Positions 45,545-55,337 of a stretch of 64,000 nt of DNA are shown here, in pieces. Each line of letters starts with the position of its first letter. Positions within the stretch are counted from its first letter, which is position 1. A model generated the notes under the pieces. That model was not told the origin of the DNA. It did not search any database and was given only the letters and a program-made list of their open reading frames with translations. The position numbers were made by a program, and so were the translations under genes. Source of the stretch: Leptospira bandrabouensis (lineage in GTDB: Bacteria > Spirochaetota > Leptospiria > Leptospirales > Leptospiraceae); NCBI RefSeq assembly GCF_004770905.1, contig NZ_RQHT01000014.1:1488001-1552000 (forward strand), in the 5' to 3' direction.

Positions 45545-46618
45545 TTACTTTACCTTAGTTTTATCAGATAAGGATTTAAGAAAGTTTGTAATCATTTCAA
45601 TTTCAGATTCGTTTATTTTTCGGTTCAAATTATATTCGTTCATTCTCCTAACTGCTTCTTTTAGTGTTGTTACGCTGCCATCATGAAAATAGGGTGCAGT
45701 TAGGGCTACGTTTCGAAGTGGAGGAACTTTGAAAAAAAACTCATCTTCAGGTTTTCCGGTAAATTCGGCTCTTCCTAAATCACTAATATTATAAGAATAA
45801 ACTGAATCTAATTTTGCAAATTGTGAACCACCAAGCAAGCTTTTACTGTGGCAATTGGTACAACCAACATCCAGAAATAATTTTAATCCATCTAATTCAG
45901 AATTATTGAGTGCCAGTACATTATTTTCAAGAAAATCATCGAACTTGGATTTAGAAATAAGTGATCTCTCAAATGCTGCTAATGTTAGGCGAACAGAATG
46001 AATGCTAGGATTTGGTGATTCAGGAAAAGCATTTGCAAAAAAAGCAGTATAACTTATATCATTTTGAATTCTTGTCAGTAGTTCTGCTTCTGAAGGTAAA
46101 GACATTTCAATTGGATTTAAAAAGGGATCGATTGCTTGATTATATAATGAGTCTCTTCTTCCATCCCAGAAAATCATTGGTAAATATCCAACATTCAATA
46201 TCGATGGCGTATTTCTTTTTCCAATTTGTCCAAAGGTTCCACGCGAAGTGGCTTGGCGGTCCATACCTGCTGCATTTCCATCTAACGGGTGACAGGTAAT
46301 ACAGGACTGAACGTGATTTGAGGAAAGTTTATTGTCTCTAAAAATTTTGTTACCTAAAGCAATTTTTGCAATTGTGTCTTCCTCTGATCCAGGAGTGGTG
46401 TTTGGTAAAATACCAATTTGTTCTCTGGCAATTTTTTGTAATTCGGTAGCATACAAATAATTTGAGAGGAAGTTTGCTGTTATTATTTGAAATATAATTT
46501 TATTTTTTTCTTCATTATGTTGGCTAATTTTGCAATTAGCAAAAGTTAGATGAATTGTTGAAAAAATTAATATTTGAATACTATAATGACTTAAATTAAC
46601 TATAAAAGCGCGAACCAT
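45545..46618 (-). CDS. Di-haem cytochrome c peroxidase family protein (MauG-like)
   Basis: 357 residues with an N-terminal export signal (lipobox-like TFANC at 27-31). Two haem-binding motifs occur: CITCHPLDG (about 113) and CTNCHSK (about 256). Between them lie family features FWDGRRDSLYNQAIDPFLNPIEM and PPLRNVALTAPYFHDGSV. It reduces peroxide or acts as a MauG-type oxidase in the periplasm. It precedes the cobalamin riboswitch on the same strand; whether it shares that regulation is unclear, because the riboswitch is 3' of it. Confidence 0.9.
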   Translation of the reverse strand: MVRAFIVNLSHYSIQILIFSTIHLTFANCKISQHNEEKNKIIFQIITANFLSNYLYATELQKIAREQIGILPNTTPGSEEDTIAKIALGNKIFRDNKLSSNHVQSCITCHPLDGNAAGMDRQATSRGTFGQIGKRNTPSILNVGYLPMIFWDGRRDSLYNQAIDPFLNPIEMSLPSEAELLTRIQNDISYTAFFANAFPESPNPSIHSVRLTLAAFERSLISKSKFDDFLENNVLALNNSELDGLKLFLDVGCTNCHSKSLLGGSQFAKLDSVYSYNISDLGRAEFTGKPEDEFFFKVPPLRNVALTAPYFHDGSVTTLKEAVRRMNEYNLNRKINESEIEMITNFLKSLSDKTKVK

Positions 46619-46729
46619 GAGACCAAACAGAAATTTGGCCTAAATTCCAGCAAATCAATTTTTAGATTTGGATTTTGAGAGATCTGTTTTTTTAGAAAAT
46701 TGTAGATAGAATCTTTCGACAGCTAGTTT

Positions 46730-48772
46730 TTAGTGTGTTCGAAATGAATTGGTTACAGTCGCAATGGTACTTGCAATTTCGCCAATTTTTTGACTGACTT
46801 GGTTCAAATCTTCGGAATTATTCGCAAGTTGTTGTGCGTTCCCAGAAAGTGTATTGATAGTATTTACCATATCTTCGGATGCTTTTTTTTGCTCCCGACT
46901 GGAAAATTCGATGGTTTCTGCCATTTCTTGTAAGCCATTTAACTCAGTCGTTACATTGAGCAAACTTTTAGATTGTGTCGTCATTTCTACTTTTAGATGA
47001 TTCACACCACTTTGCATTCTGTTGGATTGTTCGACAATTTCACCTAATGCATTTACAGTTTCATGAACATGATTGGCTCCAAGATTCACAACTGCATTGC
47101 TTTTTTCAATGAGACGTTTGATGTTTTTTACTGACGATTGTGTTTTATCGGCAAGTTTTGAAATTTCTTCGGCTACAACCGCAAAACCCATACCTGCATC
47201 TCCTGCTCGGGCTGCTTCAATACTTGCATTTAATGCTAGTAAGTTGGTTCTTTCTGAAATTTCAGTAATTAAATCGACAATACCGGTAATTTCTTTAGTC
47301 ACCGAACGTATCTCCGACATTGCATTGTCAGTGTTTTGCACTGAAGTATTACCTATGTTTGCTAAATTTGTAGAGGCAATCGATAGATTAGTCAATTGTA
47401 AGAGTGCACTTTCAATGTTGGAAATTGAACCTTCAATTGTTTTCATTTCTTCTGTAATTTTATTAATATTTTTCGTTTCATTTGAAATGAATTCAAACAT
47501 AATCTCAAATGAAGTAGTTAATTCCTCTAATGATGCTGCCGACTCTTCTGATACTGAAGCTAACGAAGAAGCGTTATCGGAAACAGAAATAGCATCATTC
47601 TTTAATTGAAAGGATGATTTTTCAGCATTACTCACGGATATTTTTAATTGGTTCATAATCTGATTTAGATTAGATAAAAATAGGTTGATCGAACCTGCTA
47701 TTTTACCTATTTCATTTTTTCCAAAATCTGGGATCGTTTTTGTTAAATCAGCTTCCCCACTTGAAAGTTCATTTACTTTAGATAGTACCATTACCAAAGG
47801 TTTGTTAATGCTTTGAAAGATAAAAACAACAAAGAAACTAGATACAACCAAAGACCCTAATGCCAAAAGAATGTTTATATTTCTTTGGAACGATAATAAT
47901 TGAATTCGATCATTAACTAGTTTTTCAAGAATTCCAATGGAACTGTCTTGGATTGTCCCAGCAATCAATGTTCCTTTGTGAATTGTTGTGAATAAGTTTT
48001 CTGAAGAAGATGGTTTGGTGGTTGATTGGATAAAGGTTTTTTTAAGTTCTTTTACGTAAGTTTCGCAAGATGTATTCGCAATATTTTTTGCTTCAGTTAA
48101 TTCTTTTTCATAAGGAGATATGTCTTCTATGGATTTCGTATATGATTTTTGTATTTCCTTGCAAGTTGTTTCAATAAAATTTATAGATATTAACGCTTTT
48201 GTGTAATTAACACTAGAGTATTGATTGTTTTTATGATTCGCAGTTGTATATTCATCACGAACAATTTCCTTTAAAGTTGCTATATTTTTTAAGATTTCAG
48301 GCACTCGAAAAAAAATAATTTCCATTTGATAGTAAGAGTTTACTTCGGGATCTAAAATTAGATTTGAAAAATCACCAATCTTTAGTGCTAATTCTTGTGT
48401 ATCATTCAGAAATTGAATGCTAGTGGATGGATCAAAAGACTGGATCGTTGTATACTTTTTCCAAGCATTCAGTAATTTTGGATCCTCTGCGAGTAAATTT
48501 GATTCTTCGATTTTCTTTTTTGCCGTTTCGATAAGAGGAATTAAGTTGTTTGTCTCCTCTTCTCCAATTTTAAGCCGTTCTAATCCCTCTCTATAGGTTA
48601 AGTAAATAGGTTTTAATGTTTGAATGCCTAGTTCTTCTTTTTCTGCAAATTGAATGGTTCCATTCAGTGAACGTACTAAAATGAGCAAAATGATGAATAG
48701 TGATACAATGAGTGGCAAAGGTAAAAGTAATAATCTAATTTGAATCGAAAATTGGGAGAGAAGTTTTGACAT
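46730..48772 (-). CDS. Methyl-accepting chemotaxis protein
   Basis: 680 residues. TM1 (about 12-33) and TM2 (about 300-322) enclose a periplasmic sensor of about 265 residues rich in helices. A HAMP linker follows ([24 protein letters not shown]), then a long cytoplasmic coiled coil with the tip [21 protein letters not shown], which contacts CheA and CheW. It reports a chemical signal to the flagellar motor. No che gene lies in the window. Monocistronic. Confidence 0.95.
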   Translation of the reverse strand: MSKLLSQFSIQIRLLLLPLPLIVSLFIILLILVRSLNGTIQFAEKEELGIQTLKPIYLTYREGLERLKIGEEETNNLIPLIETAKKKIEESNLLAEDPKLLNAWKKYTTIQSFDPSTSIQFLNDTQELALKIGDFSNLILDPEVNSYYQMEIIFFRVPEILKNIATLKEIVRDEYTTANHKNNQYSSVNYTKALISINFIETTCKEIQKSYTKSIEDISPYEKELTEAKNIANTSCETYVKELKKTFIQSTTKPSSSENLFTTIHKGTLIAGTIQDSSIGILEKLVNDRIQLLSFQRNINILLALGSLVVSSFFVVFIFQSINKPLVMVLSKVNELSSGEADLTKTIPDFGKNEIGKIAGSINLFLSNLNQIMNQLKISVSNAEKSSFQLKNDAISVSDNASSLASVSEESAASLEELTTSFEIMFEFISNETKNINKITEEMKTIEGSISNIESALLQLTNLSIASTNLANIGNTSVQNTDNAMSEIRSVTKEITGIVDLITEISERTNLLALNASIEAARAGDAGMGFAVVAEEISKLADKTQSSVKNIKRLIEKSNAVVNLGANHVHETVNALGEIVEQSNRMQSGVNHLKVEMTTQSKSLLNVTTELNGLQEMAETIEFSSREQKKASEDMVNTINTLSGNAQQLANNSEDLNQVSQKIGEIASTIATVTNSFRTH

Positions 48773-48885
48773 AAGACTTGATATCTTCCTGTAGTGGACG
48801 AAATAAAAATCGATATAGTTTCTAACGATAATTGATTTTCAATAAATCGATCATTTAATTTTATAGAGTATTGAACGGAGGGTTT

Positions 48886-49332
48886 ATGAAAAAATCCCTG
48901 ATACTTGTATGTTTGTTAACCGTAATTTCCTGTGCTCGCACTTTGGAAGTTAAAAACCAGGAAAGCCTTTTTGAAAATTGCATGAAAACTTTCAAAGATG
49001 AAGTAAAGTGTCGCGAATTCATGTCAAGCTCAGCAAAAGAAATTCAGTCTGAAGAACAACAACGCGAAGCGACATTAGCACAGCTAACGAAAGAACAATT
49101 AGCTGGGATGAAACTTCGAAAGGATATCAAAGACACATTACCTGGGAAAAATGGTAATTTTGTTAGAGAATACATTGGTGATCCAGACGAGATTAAACGT
49201 GGTGGTGATAGAGAATATTGGGTATATAAACGTCCTATCAGTAAGTATGACAGTGAATCGCTTCCGGATAGAGAAATCACCGTTATATTTCGACGTTCTT
49301 TTGTTGAAAAAGTAGATTATAGAAAGCCATAA
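48886..49332 (+). CDS. Small lipoprotein
   Basis: 148 residues from ATG 48886, with CGGAGGG 5 bases upstream; a TTG at 48871 overlaps that site. The signal ends in LLTVISCAR. The mature part has a charged helical segment (SSAKEIQSEEQQREATLAQLTKEQLAG) and a C-terminal strand region (NFVREYIGDPDEIKRGGDREYWVYKRP) resembling small outer-membrane-assembly-type lipoproteins. Role unknown. Confidence 0.65.
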   Translation: MKKSLILVCLLTVISCARTLEVKNQESLFENCMKTFKDEVKCREFMSSSAKEIQSEEQQREATLAQLTKEQLAGMKLRKDIKDTLPGKNGNFVREYIGDPDEIKRGGDREYWVYKRPISKYDSESLPDREITVIFRRSFVEKVDYRKP

Positions 49333-49419
49333 CATTAGTTATTGATTTGTCCTTGTAACTTTGGCATTGTTTTATTTCAGTTTAGGTTTTGTTAGAGTTT
49401 ACAGAGAAAGGGTAAAATT

Positions 49420-49444
49420 AGTCAGGAGATAATCTCTCCTGACT
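49420..49444 (-). terminator. Terminator hairpin between convergent genes
   Basis: AGTCAGGAGA (49420-49429) and TCTCCTGACT (49435-49444) form a 10-base perfect stem with a 5-base loop. On the minus strand it follows the Cys-rich lipoprotein stop and leads into AATTTTA; it may also serve the convergent lipoprotein gene. Confidence 0.7.
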
Positions 49445-49454
49445 TCAGTGTTTA

Positions 49455-49922
49455 CTAGTATACTAAGTAATCTTTTAAGTCTACTTCAACGCCTGCCGTT
49501 GTAGTATACTTTTTGTTACAAGCGGAAAAAGCACCAGCAAGGGCTTGTTGCGCAAGGCCATAAGTGAACTGTGGTAAGCTACATGGTTGAATTGGATCAT
49601 TTACTTTAGAAAGAACGCACTCTTTTAATGCTTTCAGTTGTTCAGTTGTTTTTCCTTCCAACTTTGTTGAGGCGCAACCTGTGCCAGCGTTAAAGTATTC
49701 TTTTCCACCTACACATGAGTTCGCTGCAGTATAAGCAGCAACACAATTAGCTTTAACCTCTGAGTCGATCACCGCATTGTTTACCAAGTAAAGTAGTGCC
49801 GTTGGGTTATCTTCTTTTTTGGAACCAGATTCTGAGCAGCTAACAAAGTTTGCTGTCATAAGGAGAACCAAAGAGATTCCTACTAAACCAGATTTAAAGG
49901 ATTTGTTGTTCATTTTCATCAT
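49455..49922 (-). CDS. Cys-rich exported lipoprotein downstream of a porin
   Basis: 155 residues. The lipobox ends NFVSCSE. Eight or so cysteines in the mature part (ANCVAAYTAANSCVGG, AGTGCAS, KECVLSK, PIQPCSLP and SACNKK) probably form disulfides. AAGGAG precedes a triple ATG start region (49922, 49919 and 49913), so the exact start is uncertain. It follows the porin gene by 7 bases in the same operon and a terminator follows. Function unknown; a porin-associated periplasmic factor is a guess. Confidence 0.7.
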   Translation of the reverse strand: MMKMNNKSFKSGLVGISLVLLMTANFVSCSESGSKKEDNPTALLYLVNNAVIDSEVKANCVAAYTAANSCVGGKEYFNAGTGCASTKLEGKTTEQLKALKECVLSKVNDPIQPCSLPQFTYGLAQQALAGAFSACNKKYTTTAGVEVDLKDYLVY

Positions 49923-49929
49923 TTTCTCC

Positions 49930-51444
49930 TTAGAATTTAGCTACCATACCGACAATAATACCGTTTTGGTATGAAGCCGGTCTTCCGGAAGTGTCTACGA
50001 ATTGTTGACCAGGACCCCAATCTCTTCTTAAGTCTACTTTAACTTGTAGGTTTTCTGTTAGGTCAAAAGTAGGTGTGAAAGTTAGAGTTTTGATTTGTCC
50101 ATAGTTACTAACTGCTCTTGTTCCAATAGAATCTTGGAATTTAAGGTCATATCTGTCTGCAGGAGTTACCGCAAATAGAGGTGGGTTTACTACGAGTGAT
50201 CCACCGTAACGTTTGTCATCAAGATACTCAAAACGGAAACCAAGTGCAAAGAAGTTTGTGAACTGATATTTAGCTTGTAATTGGTAAGTTTGGTAAACTC
50301 TTTTGATTTTGTTTTCTCGGCTTAGGTTTGTGTCTTTTGTGAGACCAGCAGCAACTAATCCTGGATCTAAATCAGGAACAAGTCCTGGCATTGCTGTATC
50401 TAACTTAGTTTTAGTAACTCCACCTGCTTCGTAACCATACGCCGCTGTGTTAGTTTGACCAGTTCTTTCACCATAAGTATAGTCAAAGATCGTTGTTAAT
50501 TTATCAGTTGGTTTGAAGATCAAAATTAAGTTTTGAATCATCCAGTGGTCAGCATGGAACGATGATTGTTTAGGAAACGATGTTCCGGTAGATTGTTCAA
50601 GATAGTATAAAGAATTGTTTTGTCTGCCTTTGATGTTATCATTAGCTTGCAATGTGTTCCATACAACTTGAAACTTATCTGGCACAACATCATACTTCAC
50701 TTGAGTTCCAATCGCTCTGGTAGGGTTTGGACCATCAGCATAAGCATGTTGTGAAGTGCTAGTTAAACTAGATCCACCCGCTGCATCCCCGTAAGGCGAT
50801 AATCCATTGTAACCAAATTGTTGGCCGTTTCCAGTGTAGCCAGTTCCTTGGGCACTGTTGTAAAGATAAAGACCAGTTGATAGTCTATCGTTGATTTGGA
50901 GGTTTGCCCTCGCACCTGTATGGATAAATGGGATTGTGTTAAAGAACACATAACCAATCGTGTAAGCGATGTTATCCTTTGAGTCAAGAAGTTCCAATCC
51001 GATATGTGTTGCCATTTTACCTACGTCAACTGTCAACCCTTTGAAAACAGGGAAGTATGCTGAAACATAAGCTTGTTGTAACAACTGCATATTATGAAGA
51101 GAGTTAGTTGTTTGGTACGGACGCTCTTGATACATGTTGTTTTGTCCGTTTTGCATGTCTAAACGGAAACCCCATGGACTTTCTTTATCCGCCAACTTCT
51201 CCATAGAAAGTTTTACTGCATTCACAGCAAACTGCTTGTTGTAAGTGTGGAATGTTCCCGCTGTATCTTGGGTAGCCCCTTGCCGGTTATTTGTAGTATA
51301 GTTATAATATACGTCCACATATCCGGAAAAATTTACCAACTCATACCAAGACTTATCCTTTTCCTTTTTATCCTGAGCAAAAAGGGAAGCCTGGGAAAAT
51401 AAGGTAGCAACAATCGTCGCCAACAGAGTGTATTTATTTCTCAT
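49930..51444 (-). CDS. Outer-membrane beta-barrel porin
   Basis: 504 residues with signal peptide (FSQASLFAQ cleavage). It carries an alternating pattern of amphipathic strands with the start SYELVNFSGYVDVYYNY-like segment (here WYELVNFSGYVDVYYNYT) and the terminal aromatic residue VAKF (Phe at the C-terminus), which marks outer-membrane barrels of the BBP2/porin type. AGGAGA lies 8 bases before ATG 51444. Likely a general or substrate-specific pore; ligand unknown. First gene of the two-gene operon. Confidence 0.85.
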   Translation of the reverse strand: MRNKYTLLATIVATLFSQASLFAQDKKEKDKSWYELVNFSGYVDVYYNYTTNNRQGATQDTAGTFHTYNKQFAVNAVKLSMEKLADKESPWGFRLDMQNGQNNMYQERPYQTTNSLHNMQLLQQAYVSAYFPVFKGLTVDVGKMATHIGLELLDSKDNIAYTIGYVFFNTIPFIHTGARANLQINDRLSTGLYLYNSAQGTGYTGNGQQFGYNGLSPYGDAAGGSSLTSTSQHAYADGPNPTRAIGTQVKYDVVPDKFQVVWNTLQANDNIKGRQNNSLYYLEQSTGTSFPKQSSFHADHWMIQNLILIFKPTDKLTTIFDYTYGERTGQTNTAAYGYEAGGVTKTKLDTAMPGLVPDLDPGLVAAGLTKDTNLSRENKIKRVYQTYQLQAKYQFTNFFALGFRFEYLDDKRYGGSLVVNPPLFAVTPADRYDLKFQDSIGTRAVSNYGQIKTLTFTPTFDLTENLQVKVDLRRDWGPGQQFVDTSGRPASYQNGIIVGMVAKF

Positions 51445-51623
51445 TTGCCATTTCTCCTATGTGAACTTGTTGTGCAAGTTGTGTACCAGGTTGGCGAGGT
51501 TGCCTTAGGTCATAGGAAGAAAAAAAGAGAAACACTGTATTTGAATGGGTTCTTGGGGAAAAAAAATAAGTTTTTGATTAATTAAGGAACAATAGGAATT
51601 CCAGATTTTTAAAAAATATGAAA

Positions 51624-52910
51624 TTATTTGGTCAGGTTGCTTATAAATTGGGCAGAGTGTAACAATAGTCTTGAATATTCATTTTCTTTAGGCGAGCGTA
51701 GGACAAGTTCTAGGAGTTGGTTTAAAATGACTCCGTACTTGGTTTTTGCCAGATCAGGGTAGGTTTCCGATAAATGATTACCATTCAATTTCATGTCCGT
51801 GAGGAGAAGGGGAGGTCCTTCTTCCCAAATTTGGACAAAATGTTTCACGGTGTCACCAAAAATAGGTTTAAGCTTTAAAATGAATTCTGGGGTGATAGGA
51901 AACCTTGTTTGAAAGTGTCGTTTAACGGGCGCAAGGAATTCTTTTTTCAGAATAAATTCATCATCTTTTTTTGTCTTTTCTGTGTTTTCCCACTTGGCTA
52001 TTAATTCAAAGAACAAAAGACAGTCTTTTATATTTTGACCAGAAAATTTTAAAGTCCGAAGGATTGATTCCAACTCCTTTAAGGAGATTTTTTCTAATAT
52101 TGCAAAAAATGAAAACGCTAACTGTAAACCAATTAGTTCTTTCGAAGTTTTGTCTAACTTTTCTAAGACATGATAATTTGCGGTTAGTATCTGCGGCAGG
52201 TTAGTGAGGAAAATTTGAAAGATGTTTTCGTCAACTAACAACTGTATCATGCGAGATGGATGGGGTCCGGAAAAAGATTTGAGTACTTCGTCCTGGAATC
52301 TCTCTAATGATATTTTTTTTGTAATGTGCTTAGTTTTTTGAATCGCATTTTTCGTTTCTGGTTCGATTACAAAATCTAACGTACTTGCAAATCTTAATGC
52401 TCGAATAGGACGTAAGCCATCTTCTGAAAAACGTTGGATTGGGTCCCCGATGGTACGAATTGTCCGTTCTTGGATATCTTTTTGTCCAAAATGTTCATCA
52501 ACAAGAATTCCTGTAGAAATATCGAATGCCAAAGCATTCATTGTAAAATCTCTACGTTTTAAATCTTCTGACAATGTTGTACCAAATTCTACATTATCTG
52601 GTCTCCTACCATCAGTATAATCTTTATCAATGCGATAGGTAGTAATTTCGTAGTTGGTTCTATCTAAAACAACCGTTACTGTACCGTGTTTTATTCCTGT
52701 GTCTATCACAGTTCTAAATAAACGTTTTACTTGTTTCGGTTCGGCGTTAGTTGTTAAATCGTATTCTTTGGGAGCTTTACCCATGACAAGATCGCGAACT
52801 GAACCTCCGACAAGGTAACATTCAAAGCCTTCTCCTTTCAGAGCAGAATCAATTTGCACTAAGTGATTAAGAAATTTTGTAGGAATTAGGGAACGTAAAT
52901 CTATTGGCAA
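51624..52910 (-). CDS. Nucleotidyltransferase of the CCA-adding/poly(A) polymerase family
   Basis: 428 residues. The head domain carries the nucleotidyltransferase motif VGGSVRDLVMGKAPKEYDLTTN with the metal-binding Asp pair. Then TDGRRPDNVEFGTTLSEDLKRRDFTMNALAFD gives the flexible loop and DGLRPIRALRFA the neck helix. It adds CCA to tRNA or A tails to RNA; the two cannot be separated here. There is no HD phosphohydrolase domain. The start is TTG at 52910, inside the end of the Fur gene, with weak SD support. Confidence 0.85.
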   Translation of the reverse strand: MPIDLRSLIPTKFLNHLVQIDSALKGEGFECYLVGGSVRDLVMGKAPKEYDLTTNAEPKQVKRLFRTVIDTGIKHGTVTVVLDRTNYEITTYRIDKDYTDGRRPDNVEFGTTLSEDLKRRDFTMNALAFDISTGILVDEHFGQKDIQERTIRTIGDPIQRFSEDGLRPIRALRFASTLDFVIEPETKNAIQKTKHITKKISLERFQDEVLKSFSGPHPSRMIQLLVDENIFQIFLTNLPQILTANYHVLEKLDKTSKELIGLQLAFSFFAILEKISLKELESILRTLKFSGQNIKDCLLFFELIAKWENTEKTKKDDEFILKKEFLAPVKRHFQTRFPITPEFILKLKPIFGDTVKHFVQIWEEGPPLLLTDMKLNGNHLSETYPDLAKTKYGVILNQLLELVLRSPKENEYSRLLLHSAQFISNLTK

Positions 52911-53323
52911 TTTCTACATTTGCCTCTGAACACAATTTCGACCGATTCTGTAGAAAAACCTTTCAAGTGTTTTGCGGATGGAATTCCATTCCAAGGATCA
53001 TCAATACATTCGATTTTTCCACAAACGTTACAAATCAAATGTCCATGTGCCGCTGATACTACGTGATTCCCGTCCGACTTTAACTCAAAATAGGTGACTC
53101 GATCTGTTGAATGTAAGGAATTCAACAGATTTTTTTCTTCCAAATCAGATAAGGCTCTATAGATGGTGACTCGATCCCAGGATTCTTCTTTTGGAAGTTT
53201 TTCCATGATTTCTTGGTGATTGAGGGGCCTTGGGGATCCTTGAAGAATGGACAAAACTTGTTCACGATTTTTCGTTACTTTCAGTCCGATTTTTTTTAGT
53301 ATTTGAGAAGGATCGCCTGCCAT
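52901..53323 (-). CDS. Fur-family transcriptional regulator
   Basis: 140 residues from ATG 53323, with AGGA about 10 bases upstream; the frame is open to 53392 but the extra part overlaps the upstream stop. The helix-turn-helix region is PRPLNHQEIMEKLPKEESWDRVTIYRALSDLE. The dimerisation domain has HGHLICNVCGKIECID and a final CRNC, giving two CxxC zinc sites. The regulatory metal site suggests PerR, Zur or Fur; it cannot be assigned. Overlaps the nucleotidyltransferase gene start. Confidence 0.9.
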   Translation of the reverse strand: MAGDPSQILKKIGLKVTKNREQVLSILQGSPRPLNHQEIMEKLPKEESWDRVTIYRALSDLEEKNLLNSLHSTDRVTYFELKSDGNHVVSAAHGHLICNVCGKIECIDDPWNGIPSAKHLKGFSTESVEIVFRGKCRNCQ

Positions 53324-53355
53324 GATTTGTTTATCCTGTGGTGGGGGGAGATTGT

Positions 53356-53721
53356 CTATTCTAAAATCACGTTTGCTTTCCAGATTTCCCAATACCGAAT
53401 TCCCATTTGAGTATGGATTTGTAAGAACTCCTCAATTTCCTTACCCTTTGTTTTATCCACAATGACAGGGGCTATTCCCAAATCCAATTTACGATTGAGG
53501 ATGGAATCGATTTCTTCTTTAGCGGATTTCGTGACTTGGTCACAATCGTCTTTACGATCTACCAGTTGGTTTTTGTTTTTTTCGCAGAAAGTTGCTGATA
53601 CGAAGGAAGATTGTGATTCTAATAATTCATCTAATTGACGAGTGGCGGATTTTTTGCACTGAGTTAAAGAGGTGGTTATCGAAACGACTAAAAAAGTCGC
53701 CATCCAAATTCGAAAAATCAA
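53356..53721 (-). CDS. Small lipoprotein, 121 aa
   Basis: Signal FLVVSITTSLTQC gives a lipobox. The mature part is charged, with paired cysteines (FCEKNK, DDCDQ), probably one disulfide. The start overlaps the RNase HI stop by 4 bases, so it sits between RNase HI and Fur in a tight operon. Family not recognised. Confidence 0.65.
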   Translation of the reverse strand: MIFRIWMATFLVVSITTSLTQCKKSATRQLDELLESQSSFVSATFCEKNKNQLVDRKDDCDQVTKSAKEEIDSILNRKLDLGIAPVIVDKTKGKEIEEFLQIHTQMGIRYWEIWKANVILE

Positions 53722-54131
53722 ATCTTAGAATCCTGTGCCAAGTTGGCTAGTTGGTCAGCTCTCGTATTTTGTTCGCGCGGAATGTATTGAATTTCAAAAT
53801 TTTGAAACGATGATTTTAAGGAATCGCATTTATTTTTAAACACAAGTAGATCTTTGTTTTTAACTTTATATTCGCCTTTCATTTGTTTGACGACAAGTTC
53901 AGAATCTAATCGGAATTTAATCTTTTGTAAATTCTGTTTGATTGCTTCTTCCATTCCTCGGAACAATGCTTGCCATTCTGCAACATTGTTCGTTGCATTT
54001 CCAATTTTTTCCGACAGGAAAAAAAATTCGATTCCATCATTGTTTTGAAACGAAACCCCGATCGCAGCAGGGCCTGGATTTCCACGGGAACTACCGTCAC
54101 AGTAAATGAAGGTTGTATCTTTTGACGACAT
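53718..54131 (-). CDS. Ribonuclease HI family protein
   Basis: 137 residues from ATG 54131 (an earlier TTG or GTG would add 11-12). The four catalytic acids are visible: Asp in YCDGSSRGNPGP, Glu in NVAEWQALFRGMEEA, Asp in KFRLDSELVVKQMKG, and Asp in NTRADQLANLA. It cleaves RNA in RNA-DNA hybrids. First gene of the operon with the lipoprotein, Fur and the CCA/poly(A) polymerase. No basic hybrid-binding extension. Confidence 0.9.
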   Translation of the reverse strand: MSSKDTTFIYCDGSSRGNPGPAAIGVSFQNNDGIEFFFLSEKIGNATNNVAEWQALFRGMEEAIKQNLQKIKFRLDSELVVKQMKGEYKVKNKDLLVFKNKCDSLKSSFQNFEIQYIPREQNTRADQLANLAQDSKI

Positions 54132-54252
54132 AGCCAACAGTCTTTTTGTGAACTCAATCTTCACCAATCAAAAACCTGAACTAATCATAAAAAAAACTTT
54201 TAGATTTTGAATTATGAAGGACTTTTTTCCGACTCCGTGGTAAACGGAGCGT

Positions 54253-54306
54253 ATTGGGTGGCGGGTGGATAACCCCACCCAGTCCAGATAGGGCGGGGAC
54301 ATCTAC
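54253..54306 (+). repeat. Dispersed GC-rich palindromic repeat, copy B
   Basis: On the plus strand, ATTGGGTGGCGGGTGG, CCCCACCCAGTCCAG and GGGCGGGGACAT match copy A (17236-17281, opposite strand) in order and spacing. GGGTGG pairs with CCACCC to form a hairpin. It lies in the 210-base gap between RNase HI and the methyltransferase gene; the rest of the gap shows nothing notable. Confidence 0.65.
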
Positions 54307-54341
54307 CTAAAAATCCCAACCTCCCCTAAAAAAGGAATTAT

Positions 54342-55337
54342 ATGACCGAACGGGGATTGGGTGCCCTCACCATGTTTGAAAACCGCCTTCGTAAATTGAA
54401 GAAGGAACGCGAAAAGTGGGCAAAACGAGAATCGATTACATGTTACCGCGTTTATTCTGAAGACATTCCACAAGTTTCTTGCATATTAGATCGCTACCCG
54501 AACGGGTTCGTGTTATATGATAAAAGTTCTGTTCGCTTTCAACTGGAGGATGGGCATGATGAACGTTTTGATCGAATTGCCGCGATTGTGAGAGACGTAT
54601 TTCAAATCACAGAAGACCAATTGTATTTAAAAAGAAGGAAAAAACAAAAAGGATTAGATCAATATGACAAATTGGCCATTGAAGGAAATTATGAGTGGGT
54701 CAATGAATCTAATTTAGAATTTAGAATTAATTTATCTGATTATTTAGATACGGGACTTTTTTTGGATCACCGTATCACGAGAGATTGGTTAAGAAAAGCC
54801 TCAAAAGATAAATCTGTATTGAATTTATTTTCATACACAGGTGCATTTTCCGTCTACGCAGCGTCAGGTGGTGCAAAAAAAACAAAAAGTGTCGACCTCT
54901 CGAAAACTTACTGCGATTGGGCATTGAAAAATTTAGAACACAATGGCTTCCAATCTTCTAATCACCAAATTATAAATGCAGATATTTTGCAATGGATCGA
55001 AGAGGAAACTAAAAACCCTAATAGAGAGCGTTATGATTTAATTTTCTTGGATCCTCCCACCTTCTCCAATAGTAAAAAAATGCGAGAGGAATGGGATGTA
55101 CAAACAAAACATAGAAATCTTCTTTTATTACTTTTAACAAAATTTCTTACTGAAAATGGAGAAATTTGGTTCTCTACCAATTTTAGAAAATTCAAAATGG
55201 AAGTTGCTGACGAGGAGTGGAGGGAACGAGGTTTCCTTTGTATCAATCGTTCCAAAGAATCAATTCCTGCAGATTTTCGGGATGAAAAAATCCATCAGTT
55301 ATTCCGCATCAAACCTGATCCAGCCGTAAAAAATTAA
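54342..55337 (+). CDS. Class I SAM-dependent methyltransferase, RlmI-like
   Basis: 331 residues. The C-terminal methyltransferase domain has motif I VLNLFSYTGAFSVYAASGGAKK, the ribose-binding Asp in KSVDLSKTYCDWAL, and motif IV LIFLDPPTFSNSKKM. The DPP-type motif is typical of RNA or nucleotide-base methylases such as RlmI/RlmK. No PUA domain is visible at the N-terminus, which contains only a short basic region (about 1-100). Probably an rRNA methyltransferase. The stop overlaps the convergent MotA-like gene by 4 bases. Confidence 0.85.
   Translation: MTERGLGALTMFENRLRKLKKEREKWAKRESITCYRVYSEDIPQVSCILDRYPNGFVLYDKSSVRFQLEDGHDERFDRIAAIVRDVFQITEDQLYLKRRKKQKGLDQYDKLAIEGNYEWVNESNLEFRINLSDYLDTGLFLDHRITRDWLRKASKDKSVLNLFSYTGAFSVYAASGGAKKTKSVDLSKTYCDWALKNLEHNGFQSSNHQIINADILQWIEEETKNPNRERYDLIFLDPPTFSNSKKMREEWDVQTKHRNLLLLLLTKFLTENGEIWFSTNFRKFKMEVADEEWRERGFLCINRSKESIPADFRDEKIHQLFRIKPDPAVKN

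Noticed and set aside
47073..47609. 178-codon plus-strand frame opposite the chemotaxis receptor
   Set aside because: Complement of the Ala/Ser/Glu-rich coiled coil of the receptor, which makes long antisense open frames.
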